A stretch of 64,000 nucleotides of DNA, from the NCBI RefSeq assembly GCF_001017175.1, contig NZ_LCYG01000057.1:1-64000 (forward strand), read 5' to 3'. The notes beneath the pieces are model-generated. The model searched no databases. It was not told the origin of the DNA and saw only the letters and a program-made list of their open reading frames with translations. The position numbers and the translations under genes were made by a program. Shown in pieces: positions 1-8,346 of the stretch. Source of the DNA: Microvirga vignae (GTDB lineage: Bacteria; Pseudomonadota; Alphaproteobacteria; Rhizobiales; Beijerinckiaceae). The stretch's first letter is position 1. Each line of letters begins with the position of its first letter.

Positions 1-49
1 CTGTCATGCCCCTTCAGATGGGCCCAACCGATTTTCCAGACACCCTCTA

Positions 50-156
50 GCGCATCGTGTGGAAAAGTGGACGCGGTTTTCCTCTTTCAACGATGCTCTG
101 TTTGAAAGAGGAAGCATCGGACCCAAAAGTGGACTCCACTTTTCACGTCCGATGCT
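50..156. repeat. Extragenic palindromic repeat (GCATCGGAC type)
   Basis: Gene-free stretch at the left edge with two inverted repeats. TCCTCTTTCAA pairs with TTGAAAGAGGA around 80-112. GCATCGGAC (114-122) pairs with GTCCGATGC (147-155), with an inner AAAAGTGGA/TCCACTTTT stem. The second hairpin ends against the stop codon of the ABC permease, so it may act as an mRNA 3' structure for that minus-strand operon. A related element lies at 44751-44796. No T tract follows, so it is not a classical intrinsic terminator. Confidence 0.65.
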
Positions 157-930
157 TTAGGCCTCTCTCACGTTCGTGCCCCACCGGCGATGCAAAAATC
201 CCTCCCAGGGTGAGAACATGAGCCGATCCACCAGGAGCCCGATGATCACGATCACCAGCATGATGCCGATCACCTGTTCCATGGCATTGAGCTCGCGCCC
301 GTAATGGAGCAGGTGGCCGAGGCCGAAGCCGGTGAGGATCGTGACATAGATCTCCGCTGCCATCAGCGAACGCCAGGCAAAAGCCCAGCCCTGCTTCATG
401 CCGGTGACCAGGAACGGCAGGGAGGCGGGCAGGATCACCCGCGTCCATTTGTGAAAGCCGACCGAACCCATGGTGCGGGCCGCGCGGGCATAGATCGGGG
501 GGATGTTGCGCGCGCCGTGATCGGTGGCGATGATCACGGACCATACGGTGCCCATGATCACGACGAAAAGCATCGCACTTTCCGTCTGTCCGAACCACAC
601 GAGCGCCAGCGGCACCCAGCAGACGCTCGGCAGCGTCTGCAGCCCCAACGCGAGCGAGCCGACGGTGTCCTCGAGAAACCGTGTCGTGCTGGTGAGAAGC
701 CCGAGCGGAAGGCCGATGAGAACGCCGGCCGCATAGCCGACCAGCAGCCGCTTGAGTGTCACCCAGGTGGATTCCAGAAGCGTGCCGTCAAGGAGAGCGC
801 TCCAGACGTATTCCGCCACATAGATGGGCGAAGGCAGAAGCACGGCGGACCAGCGTCCGCTGCGCACTGCCAGCTCCCACAGACCGATGAGAACTGCGAA
901 AAAGATAAAGGCGAGAGCCGCGCGTTTCAT
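157..930 (-). CDS. ABC transporter permease, SsuC/TauC type
   Basis: Integral-membrane permease of a binding-protein-dependent importer of the nitrate/sulfonate/taurine family, 257 aa, the usual length for SsuC/TauC. It starts with a hydrophobic segment (residues 4-20) and has several further membrane spans. The central cytoplasmic loop shows the EAA-type region that docks on the ATPase (IYARAARTMGSVGFHKW, about residues 145-165). It is the last gene of a three-gene minus-strand operon, and its ATG overlaps the stop of the ATPase gene by 4 bp. The substrate cannot be read from the sequence; sulfonate, taurine, nitrate or a pyrimidine precursor are all possible. Confidence 0.9.
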   Translation of the reverse strand: MKRAALAFIFFAVLIGLWELAVRSGRWSAVLLPSPIYVAEYVWSALLDGTLLESTWVTLKRLLVGYAAGVLIGLPLGLLTSTTRFLEDTVGSLALGLQTLPSVCWVPLALVWFGQTESAMLFVVIMGTVWSVIIATDHGARNIPPIYARAARTMGSVGFHKWTRVILPASLPFLVTGMKQGWAFAWRSLMAAEIYVTILTGFGLGHLLHYGRELNAMEQVIGIMLVIVIIGLLVDRLMFSPWEGFLHRRWGTNVREA

Positions 931-1736
931 TCAGAAGCCGCTCCTTTCATGGTGCCTTTCAGTGCCGACGCGATCCTCGATGCGTAAGCGGCAAGCTCCG
1001 GGCTGTTGATGTCGCGCGGACGGGGCAGGGGAATGTCGAAAATCTGCGCAATCCGACCCGGAGAGGGTGACATCAGCACAATGCGATCGCCAAGACACAC
1101 GGCCTCGCGCACATTGTGCGTGACGAACACGATGGTCTTGCGGCTTTCCATCCAGATGCGCTGAATGTCCTCATAAAGCTGGTCGCGCGTGAGCGCATCC
1201 AGAGCCGCGAAAGGCTCGTCCATCAGCAGCACCTGCGGATCGGGAGCGAGCGCGCGGGCCAGGGCCACGCGCTGTTTCATGCCGCCTGATAGCTGATGGG
1301 CCTGCGCATGCTTGAACTTCGTGAGGCCCACGAGTTCGAGATATTCATTGGCGATCTCGCGCCGTTCCTTGTTGGTGAGGTCCGGTCGCAGCTTGAGACC
1401 GAACATCACATTCCCGAACGCATCGAGCCATGGAAACAATGCCGATTCCTGGAACATCACCAGGCGCTGCCGCCCGGGTCCATCGACAACCTTGCCGTCG
1501 GCCAGCACCTGCCCCGCATCGGGCCTGGTGAGGCCTGCAATGATGTCCAGCAATGTGGATTTTCCGCATCCGCTGGGGCCGAGCAGGCAGATGAACTCAC
1601 CCTCTGCTACGGTGAGGGAGACATTGTCCAGCGCCTGCACCTTGCTGCTGCGGGAGGGCGTAAACCATTTGGAGACGCCCTCGATGACGAGCTTCGCGCG
1701 TCGGGCTTCTGAGGAATGGAAAGGAGCCACTTGCAT
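927..1736 (-). CDS. ABC transporter ATP-binding protein, SsuB/TauB type
   Basis: Cytoplasmic ATPase (269 aa) that powers the importer encoded by its neighbours. All motifs are intact: Walker A GPSGCGKST (about residues 54-62), Q-loop in MFQESALFPW, signature LSGGMKQRVALARAL, Walker B VLLMDEPFAALDA and the H-loop in FVTHNVREA. This is the layout of the nitrate/sulfonate/taurine ABC family. The gene starts one base into the stop codon of the binding-protein gene (TAATG) and overlaps the permease by 4 bp, so the three are almost certainly translationally coupled. The family is secure; the substrate is not. Confidence 0.93.
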   Translation of the reverse strand: MQVAPFHSSEARRAKLVIEGVSKWFTPSRSSKVQALDNVSLTVAEGEFICLLGPSGCGKSTLLDIIAGLTRPDAGQVLADGKVVDGPGRQRLVMFQESALFPWLDAFGNVMFGLKLRPDLTNKERREIANEYLELVGLTKFKHAQAHQLSGGMKQRVALARALAPDPQVLLMDEPFAALDALTRDQLYEDIQRIWMESRKTIVFVTHNVREAVCLGDRIVLMSPSPGRIAQIFDIPLPRPRDINSPELAAYASRIASALKGTMKGAASE

Positions 1737-2707
1737 TATGGTGCCTCGATCAAGCGGCCGAGATCGGGCGTGCCGCGCAGGAAGCCGACCTGCTGAGCGC
1801 TCGTGACGAAGGATTGGAATGCCGCAAGCGTCACTTCCGGCGTGATGCTCATGCGAGCCCAGGCGCGGGCCAGGAGTTCGGCATTCATGTCGATCTTGAA
1901 GGACGCCTGCAGTTCCTCGCGGGCGAGGCGCTGCGCTTCATCCGGATTCTGCTTGATCCACTCGGTCAGCTCGCGATGCGCGGTTACGAAGCGCTTGGCC
2001 ATATCGCGGTTCTTTGCCAGGAACTCGGCGCTCGAGACGAGCACGGTGGTGATCGCGTCCTTCTCTTCCACCAGAACCTTGCCGCCGACCTCCGCTTCGA
2101 GGCGCGACACCCATGGCTCAACGGTCCACACGGCGTCGAGCTGCTTGTTCTGGAACAAGGAGAGCTGGTCGGGATTGCTGGTGGGAACCACCTGTGCGTC
2201 GCCGCCTGTCTGGGTGATGCGTAAGCCCCCGGCGACAAGCCAGGCGCGGGCCGCCACATCCTGCGTGTTGCCGAATTGCGGCGTAGCGATGCGCTTGCCT
2301 TTGAAGTCGGCAGGCTTGGCGAGGCCGGAATCCGGCTGCACGACGAGAGCGGAGCCGCCGTTCACGGCACCCGCGATCACGCGCACTTCGTCGCCGCGCG
2401 AGCGCGCATAGGCATTGAGGGCGGGATTGGGACCCACATAGGTCAGGTCGAGGGATCGCGCAAAGAGCGCCTCCATGGCGCTCGGGCCTGCATTATAGAC
2501 GTACCACTCGATCTTCACGTCCGGTCCGAGCCGGTCCTTGAACCAGCCCTTTCCCTGCCGCTCCATGGCGCGGGCTACGAGAGCCTGGACGTGTGTGATG
2601 TTGGGGAAATGCCCGACCCGCAGGGTCGTGCCTTGCGCCAGGGCGGGCGCCTGCCCAGCCAACCAGAACGCCGACAGCACAAGAAGAAGCCGCCAAATTC
2701 GTTGCAT
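1736..2707 (-). CDS. ABC transporter substrate-binding protein, SsuA/NMT1-like
   Basis: Periplasmic binding protein (323 aa) that delivers ligand to the downstream ATPase/permease pair. The N-terminus is a Sec signal peptide (charged start, hydrophobic LLLVLSAFWLAG, cleavage near ALAQ at about residue 25). The body has the SsuA-like order of motifs, including HFPNITHVQALVARAM and LDLTYVGPNPALNAYARS. I chose ATG at 2707 because GGAGG sits about 8 bases upstream and the signal peptide then begins correctly. An upstream in-frame ATG at 2761 would add 18 non-signal residues. A perfect palindrome lies 40 bp upstream. First gene of the operon. Confidence 0.9.
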   Translation of the reverse strand: MQRIWRLLLVLSAFWLAGQAPALAQGTTLRVGHFPNITHVQALVARAMERQGKGWFKDRLGPDVKIEWYVYNAGPSAMEALFARSLDLTYVGPNPALNAYARSRGDEVRVIAGAVNGGSALVVQPDSGLAKPADFKGKRIATPQFGNTQDVAARAWLVAGGLRITQTGGDAQVVPTSNPDQLSLFQNKQLDAVWTVEPWVSRLEAEVGGKVLVEEKDAITTVLVSSAEFLAKNRDMAKRFVTAHRELTEWIKQNPDEAQRLAREELQASFKIDMNAELLARAWARMSITPEVTLAAFQSFVTSAQQVGFLRGTPDLGRLIEAP

Positions 2708-2746
2708 TGTGTAGGTCCTCCAGCAACCGAAAGAGGCTAAGCTGTA

Positions 2747-2760
2747 TGACCCGCGGGTCA
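2747..2760. promoter_or_regulatory. Candidate operator: perfect 14-bp palindrome
   Basis: TGACCCGCGGGTCA is self-complementary over its full length and lies 40-53 bp upstream of the chosen start of the binding-protein gene, a position suited to a repressor or activator site. It matches no operator I can name with certainty. The 2708-3002 gap also holds the promoter of the divergent PRC-barrel gene. Confidence 0.4.
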
Positions 2761-3002
2761 ATCAGCTCATATGGATCTGGTTATACCCCCTTTGAGCACT
2801 GGATTGCTATCGAATTAATCACACGACGATTACCGTATAATCAGTTCTGCTTCCTCTATCCTTGGCCTTATTCTAGTCATCGAAAGAAAAGGCGTTGCAA
2901 GCCTGCTGCATCGCACGAGAAAGAACACTCAAGTTCTTGCACTGCGACGGGAATTGTGAGGAAATCGAAAACGGGGGCGCCCTGTCGAAAAGGGAGGCCG
3001 TC

Positions 3003-3560
3003 ATGAGAACCTATTATGTGTTCCAGGCCAAGGACACGCCTGGACTGCGCGGATTCACCGATGAGCCGCGTGCATCTCAGCTACCAGCCGAATATGGGCC
3101 ATGGACCCGGGTCCAGGAGATCGGACCGGATGAGGAATGGACTCTCGATGTCAGCCGGGCCGTCGTTGCCTCCGGCATCCTGGAGAACGGCTATTACCTC
3201 TTAGGTCCCCTGAAGCAAGCCGCACCAAGACCCATCATCGAAAGCGACCGCGTCGAGGGAACAGCCGTCTATGACCGCAACAACGCGCAGATCGGCACCA
3301 TCAAGCGTCTTATCATCGAGAAGGTGAGTGGGCGCGTCCTCTATGTGGATGTGACGTTCGGCGGTCTCTTCGGCGTGGGCGTTCACCATCACACCATTCC
3401 CTGGGACAAGCTCACCTACGACACGGAGCTCGAGGGCTACCATACCGACATCACGGAAGAGCAGCTGCGCGCCGCTCCAGTCTTCACGGACGAGCGCAGA
3501 GGCAAACTCAATGAAATCCATGAACGGGAGATGCAGAAGTACTGGCTTAATCTGACGTAA
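3003..3560 (+). CDS. PRC-barrel domain protein
   Basis: Protein of 185 aa with a PRC-barrel-like domain at about residues 75-140. The segment VEGTAVYDRNNAQIGTIKRL followed by SGRVLYVDVTFGG and HHHTIPWDKLTYD is the usual PRC signature, related to the RimM C-terminal domain and photosynthetic reaction-centre H subunit. Rhizobial members are mostly stress-linked proteins of unknown role. The N-terminal 70 residues are not recognised. Start 3003 is chosen for the GGGAGG five bases upstream; an earlier in-frame ATG at 2895 lacks this support. No signal peptide or membrane segment. Monocistronic, divergent from the ABC operon. Confidence 0.8.
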   Translation: MRTYYVFQAKDTPGLRGFTDEPRASQLPAEYGPWTRVQEIGPDEEWTLDVSRAVVASGILENGYYLLGPLKQAAPRPIIESDRVEGTAVYDRNNAQIGTIKRLIIEKVSGRVLYVDVTFGGLFGVGVHHHTIPWDKLTYDTELEGYHTDITEEQLRAAPVFTDERRGKLNEIHEREMQKYWLNLT

Positions 3561-3676
3561 AAGCTGAATAGCCAACGCTATAACCTGATTTTTGTTTGCC
3601 ACTTATCTGCCATATCGCAGGAATACCAAGGGCTTGCCTTCGTTGCTCACGAGTGAAACAGCGTGCGAGTCTCAAC

Positions 3677-4369
3677 ATGCAGATAGGCCCTCTCTCTCGA
3701 TCGTCCCGCAGGTCACATGGCGTCGCCGGATTTCAGCTGCTGCGCGTCGTCACCGTACTTGGGCTTGCGGCAGCAGGCGCTTTTGCCGTTTCCCTGTCGG
3801 TGGAAGACCAAAGCCCTTCACTGGAGGCCGTTGCCGCCGCCGACCGGCAGCCTGACGGCACAAGCGCACCGCATTCCGCCGACGATCCTCAGCGGACCGC
3901 ATCCCTGCAGGTTGCGACTGCGGACCCAAGCGCGCCTGGTCTGACCTCCGCCAGCGCCATGCCTTCCGTGGCTCCAGACGAGCCTGCTCAGGAAGACGCT
4001 CATGCCAGCACGCCGGCGGCTGACACGAGCCGCAATCAGGCCACCACTGAGCCTGTCGGCCCCAGCGGCGACACGCGACGGCCTGAGACGGAGCAGGCCG
4101 GCGCCAATGAAGCCTCGCGTCCCGCTGCTCCGGAAATGACAGGCGCCGTGAACGTCGCGAGCATCGCAAACAATCCGGCTCAAGGAACCGGGCTCGTCGA
4201 CCTCAACACCGCATCCGTCGCGCAGCTCAATTCCTTACGCAACGTAGGCCCGCTCGGACGCGCCATCATCAAGGGCCGTCCCTATGCTTCGGTGGAGGAT
4301 CTGGTGAAGCGCAAGGTGCTCCGCCGCTCGGTCTACGAGAAGATCAAGGATCAGATCACCGTTCGGTGA
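3677..4369 (+). CDS. Membrane-anchored helix-hairpin-helix (ComEA-like) protein
   Basis: About 230 aa. A single N-terminal membrane segment (LLRVVTVLGLAAAGAFAVSL) is followed by a low-complexity linker rich in Ala, Pro, Thr, Ser and Glu of roughly 120 residues. The C-terminus is a helix-hairpin-helix module: VDLNTASVAQLNSLRNVG, then a GRPY loop and KRKVLRRSVYEKIKDQI. This resembles the DNA-binding end of ComEA, so an extracytoplasmic DNA- or surface-associated role is possible, but no other competence genes are present. The start is uncertain: ATG 3677 gives the best signal anchor, with GTG 3653 and an ATG at 3596 also in frame. Confidence 0.7.
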   Translation: MQIGPLSRSSRRSHGVAGFQLLRVVTVLGLAAAGAFAVSLSVEDQSPSLEAVAAADRQPDGTSAPHSADDPQRTASLQVATADPSAPGLTSASAMPSVAPDEPAQEDAHASTPAADTSRNQATTEPVGPSGDTRRPETEQAGANEASRPAAPEMTGAVNVASIANNPAQGTGLVDLNTASVAQLNSLRNVGPLGRAIIKGRPYASVEDLVKRKVLRRSVYEKIKDQITVR

Positions 4370-4469
4370 GATCTTCGCTCCAGCGATGCGCGCTGCCGGG
4401 ACAATGTCCGGCCGAAGAAATATCTTTCCCCTTGCATGGGAGTGAGCGTGGGTGCTAAATCCCTCTCAT

Positions 4470-4566
4470 TCCACAGGGGTGCTCCGTATGGCCGGGGCTG
4501 AGATGATGGCGACATGCCGTCGGACCCTTCAGCTGATCTGGATAATACCAGCGGAGCGAGGCGGCA
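4470..4566 (+). ncRNA. TPP riboswitch (THI element)
   Basis: The sequence has the conserved THI-box order: ACAGGGGTGC, then GGCTGAGATGATGG, then GACCCTTCAGCTGATCTGG, and finally ATAATACCAGCGGAG. These are the pyrimidine- and pyrophosphate-binding cores of the thiamine pyrophosphate aptamer. The 3' strand (GGAGCGAGGCGG) runs straight into the ATG at 4567, so it contains the ribosome-binding region. This suggests translational control: TPP binding would hide the RBS of ykoF. No separate terminator hairpin with a T tract is visible before the start codon. Confidence 0.95.
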
Positions 4567-5175
4567 ATGTTTTCAGGAGCACAGGTCTCCCTCTATCCGA
4601 TGTCCGACGATTTCGTCGGCATCATTCTCGAGGCGATCAAAGCGCTCGATCCCTACAGGCCCACATTCAGAATCGAGACGGACGACATCTCGACCCTTCT
4701 CGTCGGTCCGCCCGATCAGCTCTTCCCTGCCATGCGCGATCTCTTCGTGTCGGCTTCCCGTCATGGACCGCACTGCGTTCTCGCCGCAACCGTTTCCCGC
4801 GGGTGCCCCGGCGAGCCTGACGATCCAATCTGCACGCCGATTGCCGACGTGAATTTCGACAAGCCGCTCCCGGAGCGGATTGCTGCGGCTCTTGGCGCCG
4901 TGGAGGCCGCGCCGCGCATGGGGCAAAGCGTTGCCGCGCAATTCTCGCTCTATCCGCTCGGCAGCGGGCATCACATGGACGAGATCTACGGCTGCATCGA
5001 ATTCCTCAAGCATTCCGGTGTTTTCGACAAATCGAAAAATTTCTGCACCAAGCTGCGCGGGGATGCGGGCCCCGTCTTCGCGACATTGAGCGAAGCCTTT
5101 CTGCGTTTCGGTGCGCCGCAGGGGCATGTGGCCCTCGACCTCAAGGTCTCGGCCAACAGCCCGACGGCAGTCTGA
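4567..5175 (+). CDS. ykoF: YkoF-family thiamine/HMP-binding protein
   Basis: Soluble protein of 202 aa with two copies of the YkoF fold. Each copy begins with a similar segment: AQVSLYPMSDDFVGIILEAI (about residues 5-24) and AAQFSLYPLGSGHHMDEIYG (about 120-139). B. subtilis YkoF binds thiamine or its hydroxymethylpyrimidine moiety and is encoded with the YkoEDC transporter. Here it is the first gene after the TPP riboswitch and is followed by ykoE, ykoD and ykoC, which strongly supports the assignment. The exact ligand (thiamine or HMP) and its role in delivery or sensing are inferred. Confidence 0.92.
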   Translation: MFSGAQVSLYPMSDDFVGIILEAIKALDPYRPTFRIETDDISTLLVGPPDQLFPAMRDLFVSASRHGPHCVLAATVSRGCPGEPDDPICTPIADVNFDKPLPERIAAALGAVEAAPRMGQSVAAQFSLYPLGSGHHMDEIYGCIEFLKHSGVFDKSKNFCTKLRGDAGPVFATLSEAFLRFGAPQGHVALDLKVSANSPTAV

Positions 5176-5213
5176 AGTCCCCTCGTTCTTTCCTCCCGTC
5201 ACAAGAGGCTAAC

Positions 5214-5798
5214 ATGCCCAATTCACGTATCTGGACATTGAGGGAAACCCTCATTGTCGCCGTTCTCGGCGCGGTCTTTGCCGTGCTCTATCTCGGGTGG
5301 GTTCAGGTCTGGCTGATCGCGCAGGCCCTCTTCGGCTCTCTAACGATGGATGTGGTGATGGGCTTCTGGTTCGTCGCCTCCATGGTCGCAGCCGCAATCA
5401 TCCGCAAGCCGGGTGTCGCCTTCGCGGCGGAAGTGCTGTCCGCAGGCGTGCAGATCCTGCTCGGCAGCCCGGCCGGGCTGATGCTCCTGGTCACGGGGGC
5501 CGTGCAGGGCGCAGGGGCAGAGCTGGTGTTCGCAGCGACACGCTGGCGCAATTATTCGCTGCCGGTCATGATGGCCGCCGGCGTCGGCGCTGCGATCTTT
5601 TCCTTCGCCTATACCTGGGTCCGCTTCGACTATGGGGCGCTGCAGCCTGGAATCCTGATCGCCATGTTCACGTTGCGCTGCGTGAGCGGCGCGCTGCTCG
5701 GCGGCTGGATGGGGCATGTCATCGTGCAGGCGCTCTACAAGACCGGCGCGCTCGCAGGTCTGGCGATCGATCATGACAAGCGAGCCGCAGCAGCCTGA
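5214..5798 (+). CDS. ykoE: ECF transporter S component YkoE (thiamine/HMP)
   Basis: Membrane substrate-binding (S) subunit of the energy-coupling-factor-type transporter, 194 aa. It is hydrophobic throughout, with about six predicted spans, for example TLIVAVLGAVFAVLYLGW, VVMGFWFVASMVAAAIIRK and GLMLLVTGAVQGAGAELVF. It captures thiamine or hydroxymethylpyrimidine in the inner membrane and works with the YkoD ATPase and YkoC T component. It lies 38 bp after ykoF and overlaps the start of ykoD by 26 bp. The riboswitch, length and neighbours agree with the YkoE family. Confidence 0.92.
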   Translation: MPNSRIWTLRETLIVAVLGAVFAVLYLGWVQVWLIAQALFGSLTMDVVMGFWFVASMVAAAIIRKPGVAFAAEVLSAGVQILLGSPAGLMLLVTGAVQGAGAELVFAATRWRNYSLPVMMAAGVGAAIFSFAYTWVRFDYGALQPGILIAMFTLRCVSGALLGGWMGHVIVQALYKTGALAGLAIDHDKRAAAA

Positions 5799-7461
5799 TC
5801 CTGCACTTGTGGCGCAGTGGAGGGAGGTGAGTGTCCACTATCCCTTCACGACGACAAGCGCTGTCGGAAGTGTTGATCTGTCGATCAACAGAGGTGAACG
5901 CGTGCTGCTGCTCGGGCCCTCCGGTTCGGGCAAGTCCACGCTTCTGCTCACTCTGACGGGCCTCGTCCCGGAGAGCATTCCGGCGAAGGTGGATGGCGAG
6001 ATTCTCCTCTTCGGCGAGCGTGTCGCGGCACGCAAGCCATGGGCCTGGGCTGCGCGGGTCGCGCAATATTTCCAGGATGCCGATCAGACGCTGACCGGCA
6101 TGCGCGTGGAAGACGAGATCGCGTTTGCGCTCGAAAACCGCGCCATCCCGCCCGCCGTCATTGCGGAGAAAGTCGCTCGGGCCATGCGCCGCGTCGGACT
6201 GCCCGACGCATGGCGAAAGCGCCGCTCCTCCACGCTCTCCGGTGGGGAAAAGCAGCTTGTCGCGCTGGCCGCAACGCTCGTCCAGGAGGCTGAATTCTTC
6301 ATCGCCGACGAGCCGACGGCGCATCTGGCTCCGGAGGCGGCCCATCGTCTTCATGCGCTGCTCACGCACGGCGACCCTGAGCGCAGCATTCTCATTGTCG
6401 ATCACAGGCTGGAAGGCCTGATCGAGTTCATCGACCGGCTGATCGTGCTGGGGCGGGACGGCACCATCGTCGCTGAAGGGCATCCGCGCATTGTCTTTCG
6501 CGAGAGGCGCGATCTTCTGATGGCGCAGGGCATCTGGTGCCCGGTCGCCTCTGCTCTCGACGGACGGCTTGAAGAGGCCGATATCGCACCGCCGACAGCG
6601 CCCCTGTCGATTGCGGAAGCGCTGGCGCACCTGGAGCCCGGCGTTGCATCTCCGTCGCAGATCGCGCAAGCACGCCCCGCCGTGCAGGCCTTCGTTGAAG
6701 CCTATGCACCGCGTGTCGCGGCTCCATCCCGGCAATCGCCCATGCTGACGCAATTGATCGAGGCCGATTGCGCTCCCTCTCTCGGCCCTGTCGTGTTGCG
6801 GCATGTGAATCTGAGCATTTGGGAAGGCGAGATCCTCGGCATCCTCGGCGCGAACGGCGCCGGAAAATCCACGCTCGGTCTTTGCCTCTCCGGTCTCCTG
6901 CCGTTGAAGGCAGGAAAGCGCAAAGGCGCCCCCGCCGGATATGCATTCCAGCGACCGGAGAACCAGTTCACCGCGGGCACGGTGCAGGAGGAGCTTCTGA
7001 CGGCGCTGCCCGACGATATGCCGGCCGCTCTTAAAAGTAATCGCGTGGCAGAGATGCTGGCCCGGTGGGAATTGGCGAGCCTTGAGAGCCGGCATCCCTT
7101 CGAGCTGTCACAGGGGCAGAAGCGGCGTCTGGCGCTGGCCGCGCTCACGGTCTCCGATCGCTGGCCCCTGCTCGTGCTCGACGAGCCGACGGCGGGGCTC
7201 GATGCCTGGGGTGTTGCCAGATTGATCGAGCAAATCGAGTCGTTGCATGACACGGGGCGCGCCATTGCGGTTATTACGCATGATCTGGATTTCGCGTCGC
7301 GCCTGTGTCCTCGCTCCATTGTGGTGGGGGAGGGTGGAATCCTGGCCGATGGCCCCACGCAGGATCTGATGGACGATGCAGCCCTTCTGCGTCGCGCCGG
7401 ATTGGTGGAGTCCGCACATCGGCAGGCCGTCCGATGGCTGCGACGGAGCGCGCCATGCTGA
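5773..7461 (+). CDS. ykoD: ECF transporter duplicated ATPase YkoD
   Basis: Fused double ATPase of 562 aa that energises thiamine/HMP uptake. The first domain has Walker A GPSGSGKST, signature LSGGEKQL and Walker B FFIADEPTAHL. The second has Walker A GANGAGKST, signature LSQGQKRRLALAAL and Walker B LLVLDEPTAGLDAWG. This arrangement is typical of the A components of ECF transporters. Start ATG 5773 overlaps the ykoE end and is the natural coupled start; an in-frame upstream ATG would only add residues read from within ykoE. It overlaps ykoC by 7 bp. Both ATP sites look functional. Confidence 0.93.
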   Translation: MTSEPQQPDPALVAQWREVSVHYPFTTTSAVGSVDLSINRGERVLLLGPSGSGKSTLLLTLTGLVPESIPAKVDGEILLFGERVAARKPWAWAARVAQYFQDADQTLTGMRVEDEIAFALENRAIPPAVIAEKVARAMRRVGLPDAWRKRRSSTLSGGEKQLVALAATLVQEAEFFIADEPTAHLAPEAAHRLHALLTHGDPERSILIVDHRLEGLIEFIDRLIVLGRDGTIVAEGHPRIVFRERRDLLMAQGIWCPVASALDGRLEEADIAPPTAPLSIAEALAHLEPGVASPSQIAQARPAVQAFVEAYAPRVAAPSRQSPMLTQLIEADCAPSLGPVVLRHVNLSIWEGEILGILGANGAGKSTLGLCLSGLLPLKAGKRKGAPAGYAFQRPENQFTAGTVQEELLTALPDDMPAALKSNRVAEMLARWELASLESRHPFELSQGQKRRLALAALTVSDRWPLLVLDEPTAGLDAWGVARLIEQIESLHDTGRAIAVITHDLDFASRLCPRSIVVGEGGILADGPTQDLMDDAALLRRAGLVESAHRQAVRWLRRSAPC

Positions 7462-8186
7462 AAGCGCGTCACCCACTTGCCATCCTTTTCGTCTGCATCG
7501 TCGCGCTTGTTGCATCGATCCTCGCCTTCAATGCGCTGTTTCAGATCGCACTCATCGCTCTGGTCTGCGTGGCCCTCGTTGCCTTCAACCGCACATCGCC
7601 GCTCGTGCTGGGCGCTCTCATGCTGCCGTTCGCCCTGTTCGGCTTCGGTTTTCTCACGACGAGCGTTTTCTTCCGGCAGGAAAGCGATTTTGCCGTGAAG
7701 ATGGCAGGCGAGGCTCTGCTGCAATCGTCCGGCTTCTCGGCCGGTCTCGTGCTTTTCTTTCGCGCGATCGCCTGCGGGATGGTTTCCGCCTTCTTCGCAC
7801 TCACGACCGATCCCGGCGCTTTCGTGCGCGCGCTGATGGTCAGCGCGAAGCTGCCGCCACGGATCGGCTATTCGCTGTTTGCCGCCATGCAGCTCGTACC
7901 CGACCTTGCCGCGGAGGCGCAGCAGATGCGCATCGCCCACGCGATGAAAGCAGGTCGCCCGCCCCGCCGGATTCCCGGCCCCGTGCAGGTTTTCCGCCTC
8001 GTCATCCCGCTTCTCGCCTACGCCGTCCGCCGCGCCGGACGCACCGCCATTGCGCTTGAAGCCCGCGGCCTCTCGCCTAAGGGGCCGCGCACGGTCTTGA
8101 ACGCTCCACGCTTCAGGCGCGGCGATGGCGTGTTCGTCATCATAGGACTGGCGGCAATCGGATTGTGTGGTGTGACGCTGCTGTGA
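7455..8186 (+). CDS. ykoC: ECF transporter T component YkoC
   Basis: Transmembrane coupling protein of 243 aa. It opens with the strong span LAILFVCIVALVASILAFN, then has three or four more, and ends in the cytoplasmic coupling region common to EcfT proteins. The signature stretch is AHAMKAGRPPRRIPG followed by RTAIALEARGLSPKG, in which the A-R-G motif contacts the ATPases. ATG 7455 has GGAG seven bases upstream and overlaps the ykoD stop; ATG 7434 is an alternative that adds seven residues. Last gene of the riboswitch-controlled operon. Confidence 0.9.
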   Translation: MLKARHPLAILFVCIVALVASILAFNALFQIALIALVCVALVAFNRTSPLVLGALMLPFALFGFGFLTTSVFFRQESDFAVKMAGEALLQSSGFSAGLVLFFRAIACGMVSAFFALTTDPGAFVRALMVSAKLPPRIGYSLFAAMQLVPDLAAEAQQMRIAHAMKAGRPPRRIPGPVQVFRLVIPLLAYAVRRAGRTAIALEARGLSPKGPRTVLNAPRFRRGDGVFVIIGLAAIGLCGVTLL

Positions 8187-8202
8187 GTTGGAATGGGCCA
8201 AG

Positions 8203-8331
8203 TGCGTCGTCACCAGCTGCGTCGTCACCAGCTGCGTTGTCATGGCCATCCCCGGACTTGATCCGGGGATCCACGTCTCATTGCAGCGGTGTTTCCAGGA
8301 CGTGGATGCCCGCAACAAGCGCGGGCATGAC
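8203..8331. repeat. 15-bp tandem repeat and two-hairpin extragenic repeat
   Basis: TGCGTCGTCACCAGC occurs twice in tandem (8203-8232) followed by a partial third copy. It runs into a repeat bounded by GTCAT (8239-8243) and ATGAC (8327-8331). Inside are two hairpins: ATCCCCGGA/TCCGGGGAT and GCCCGC/GCGGGC. The same architecture recurs at 10699, 57991 and 62629. It follows the ykoC stop and may act as a transcript end. Confidence 0.7.
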
Positions 8332-8346
8332 GAGGAGGGGCAGCTC

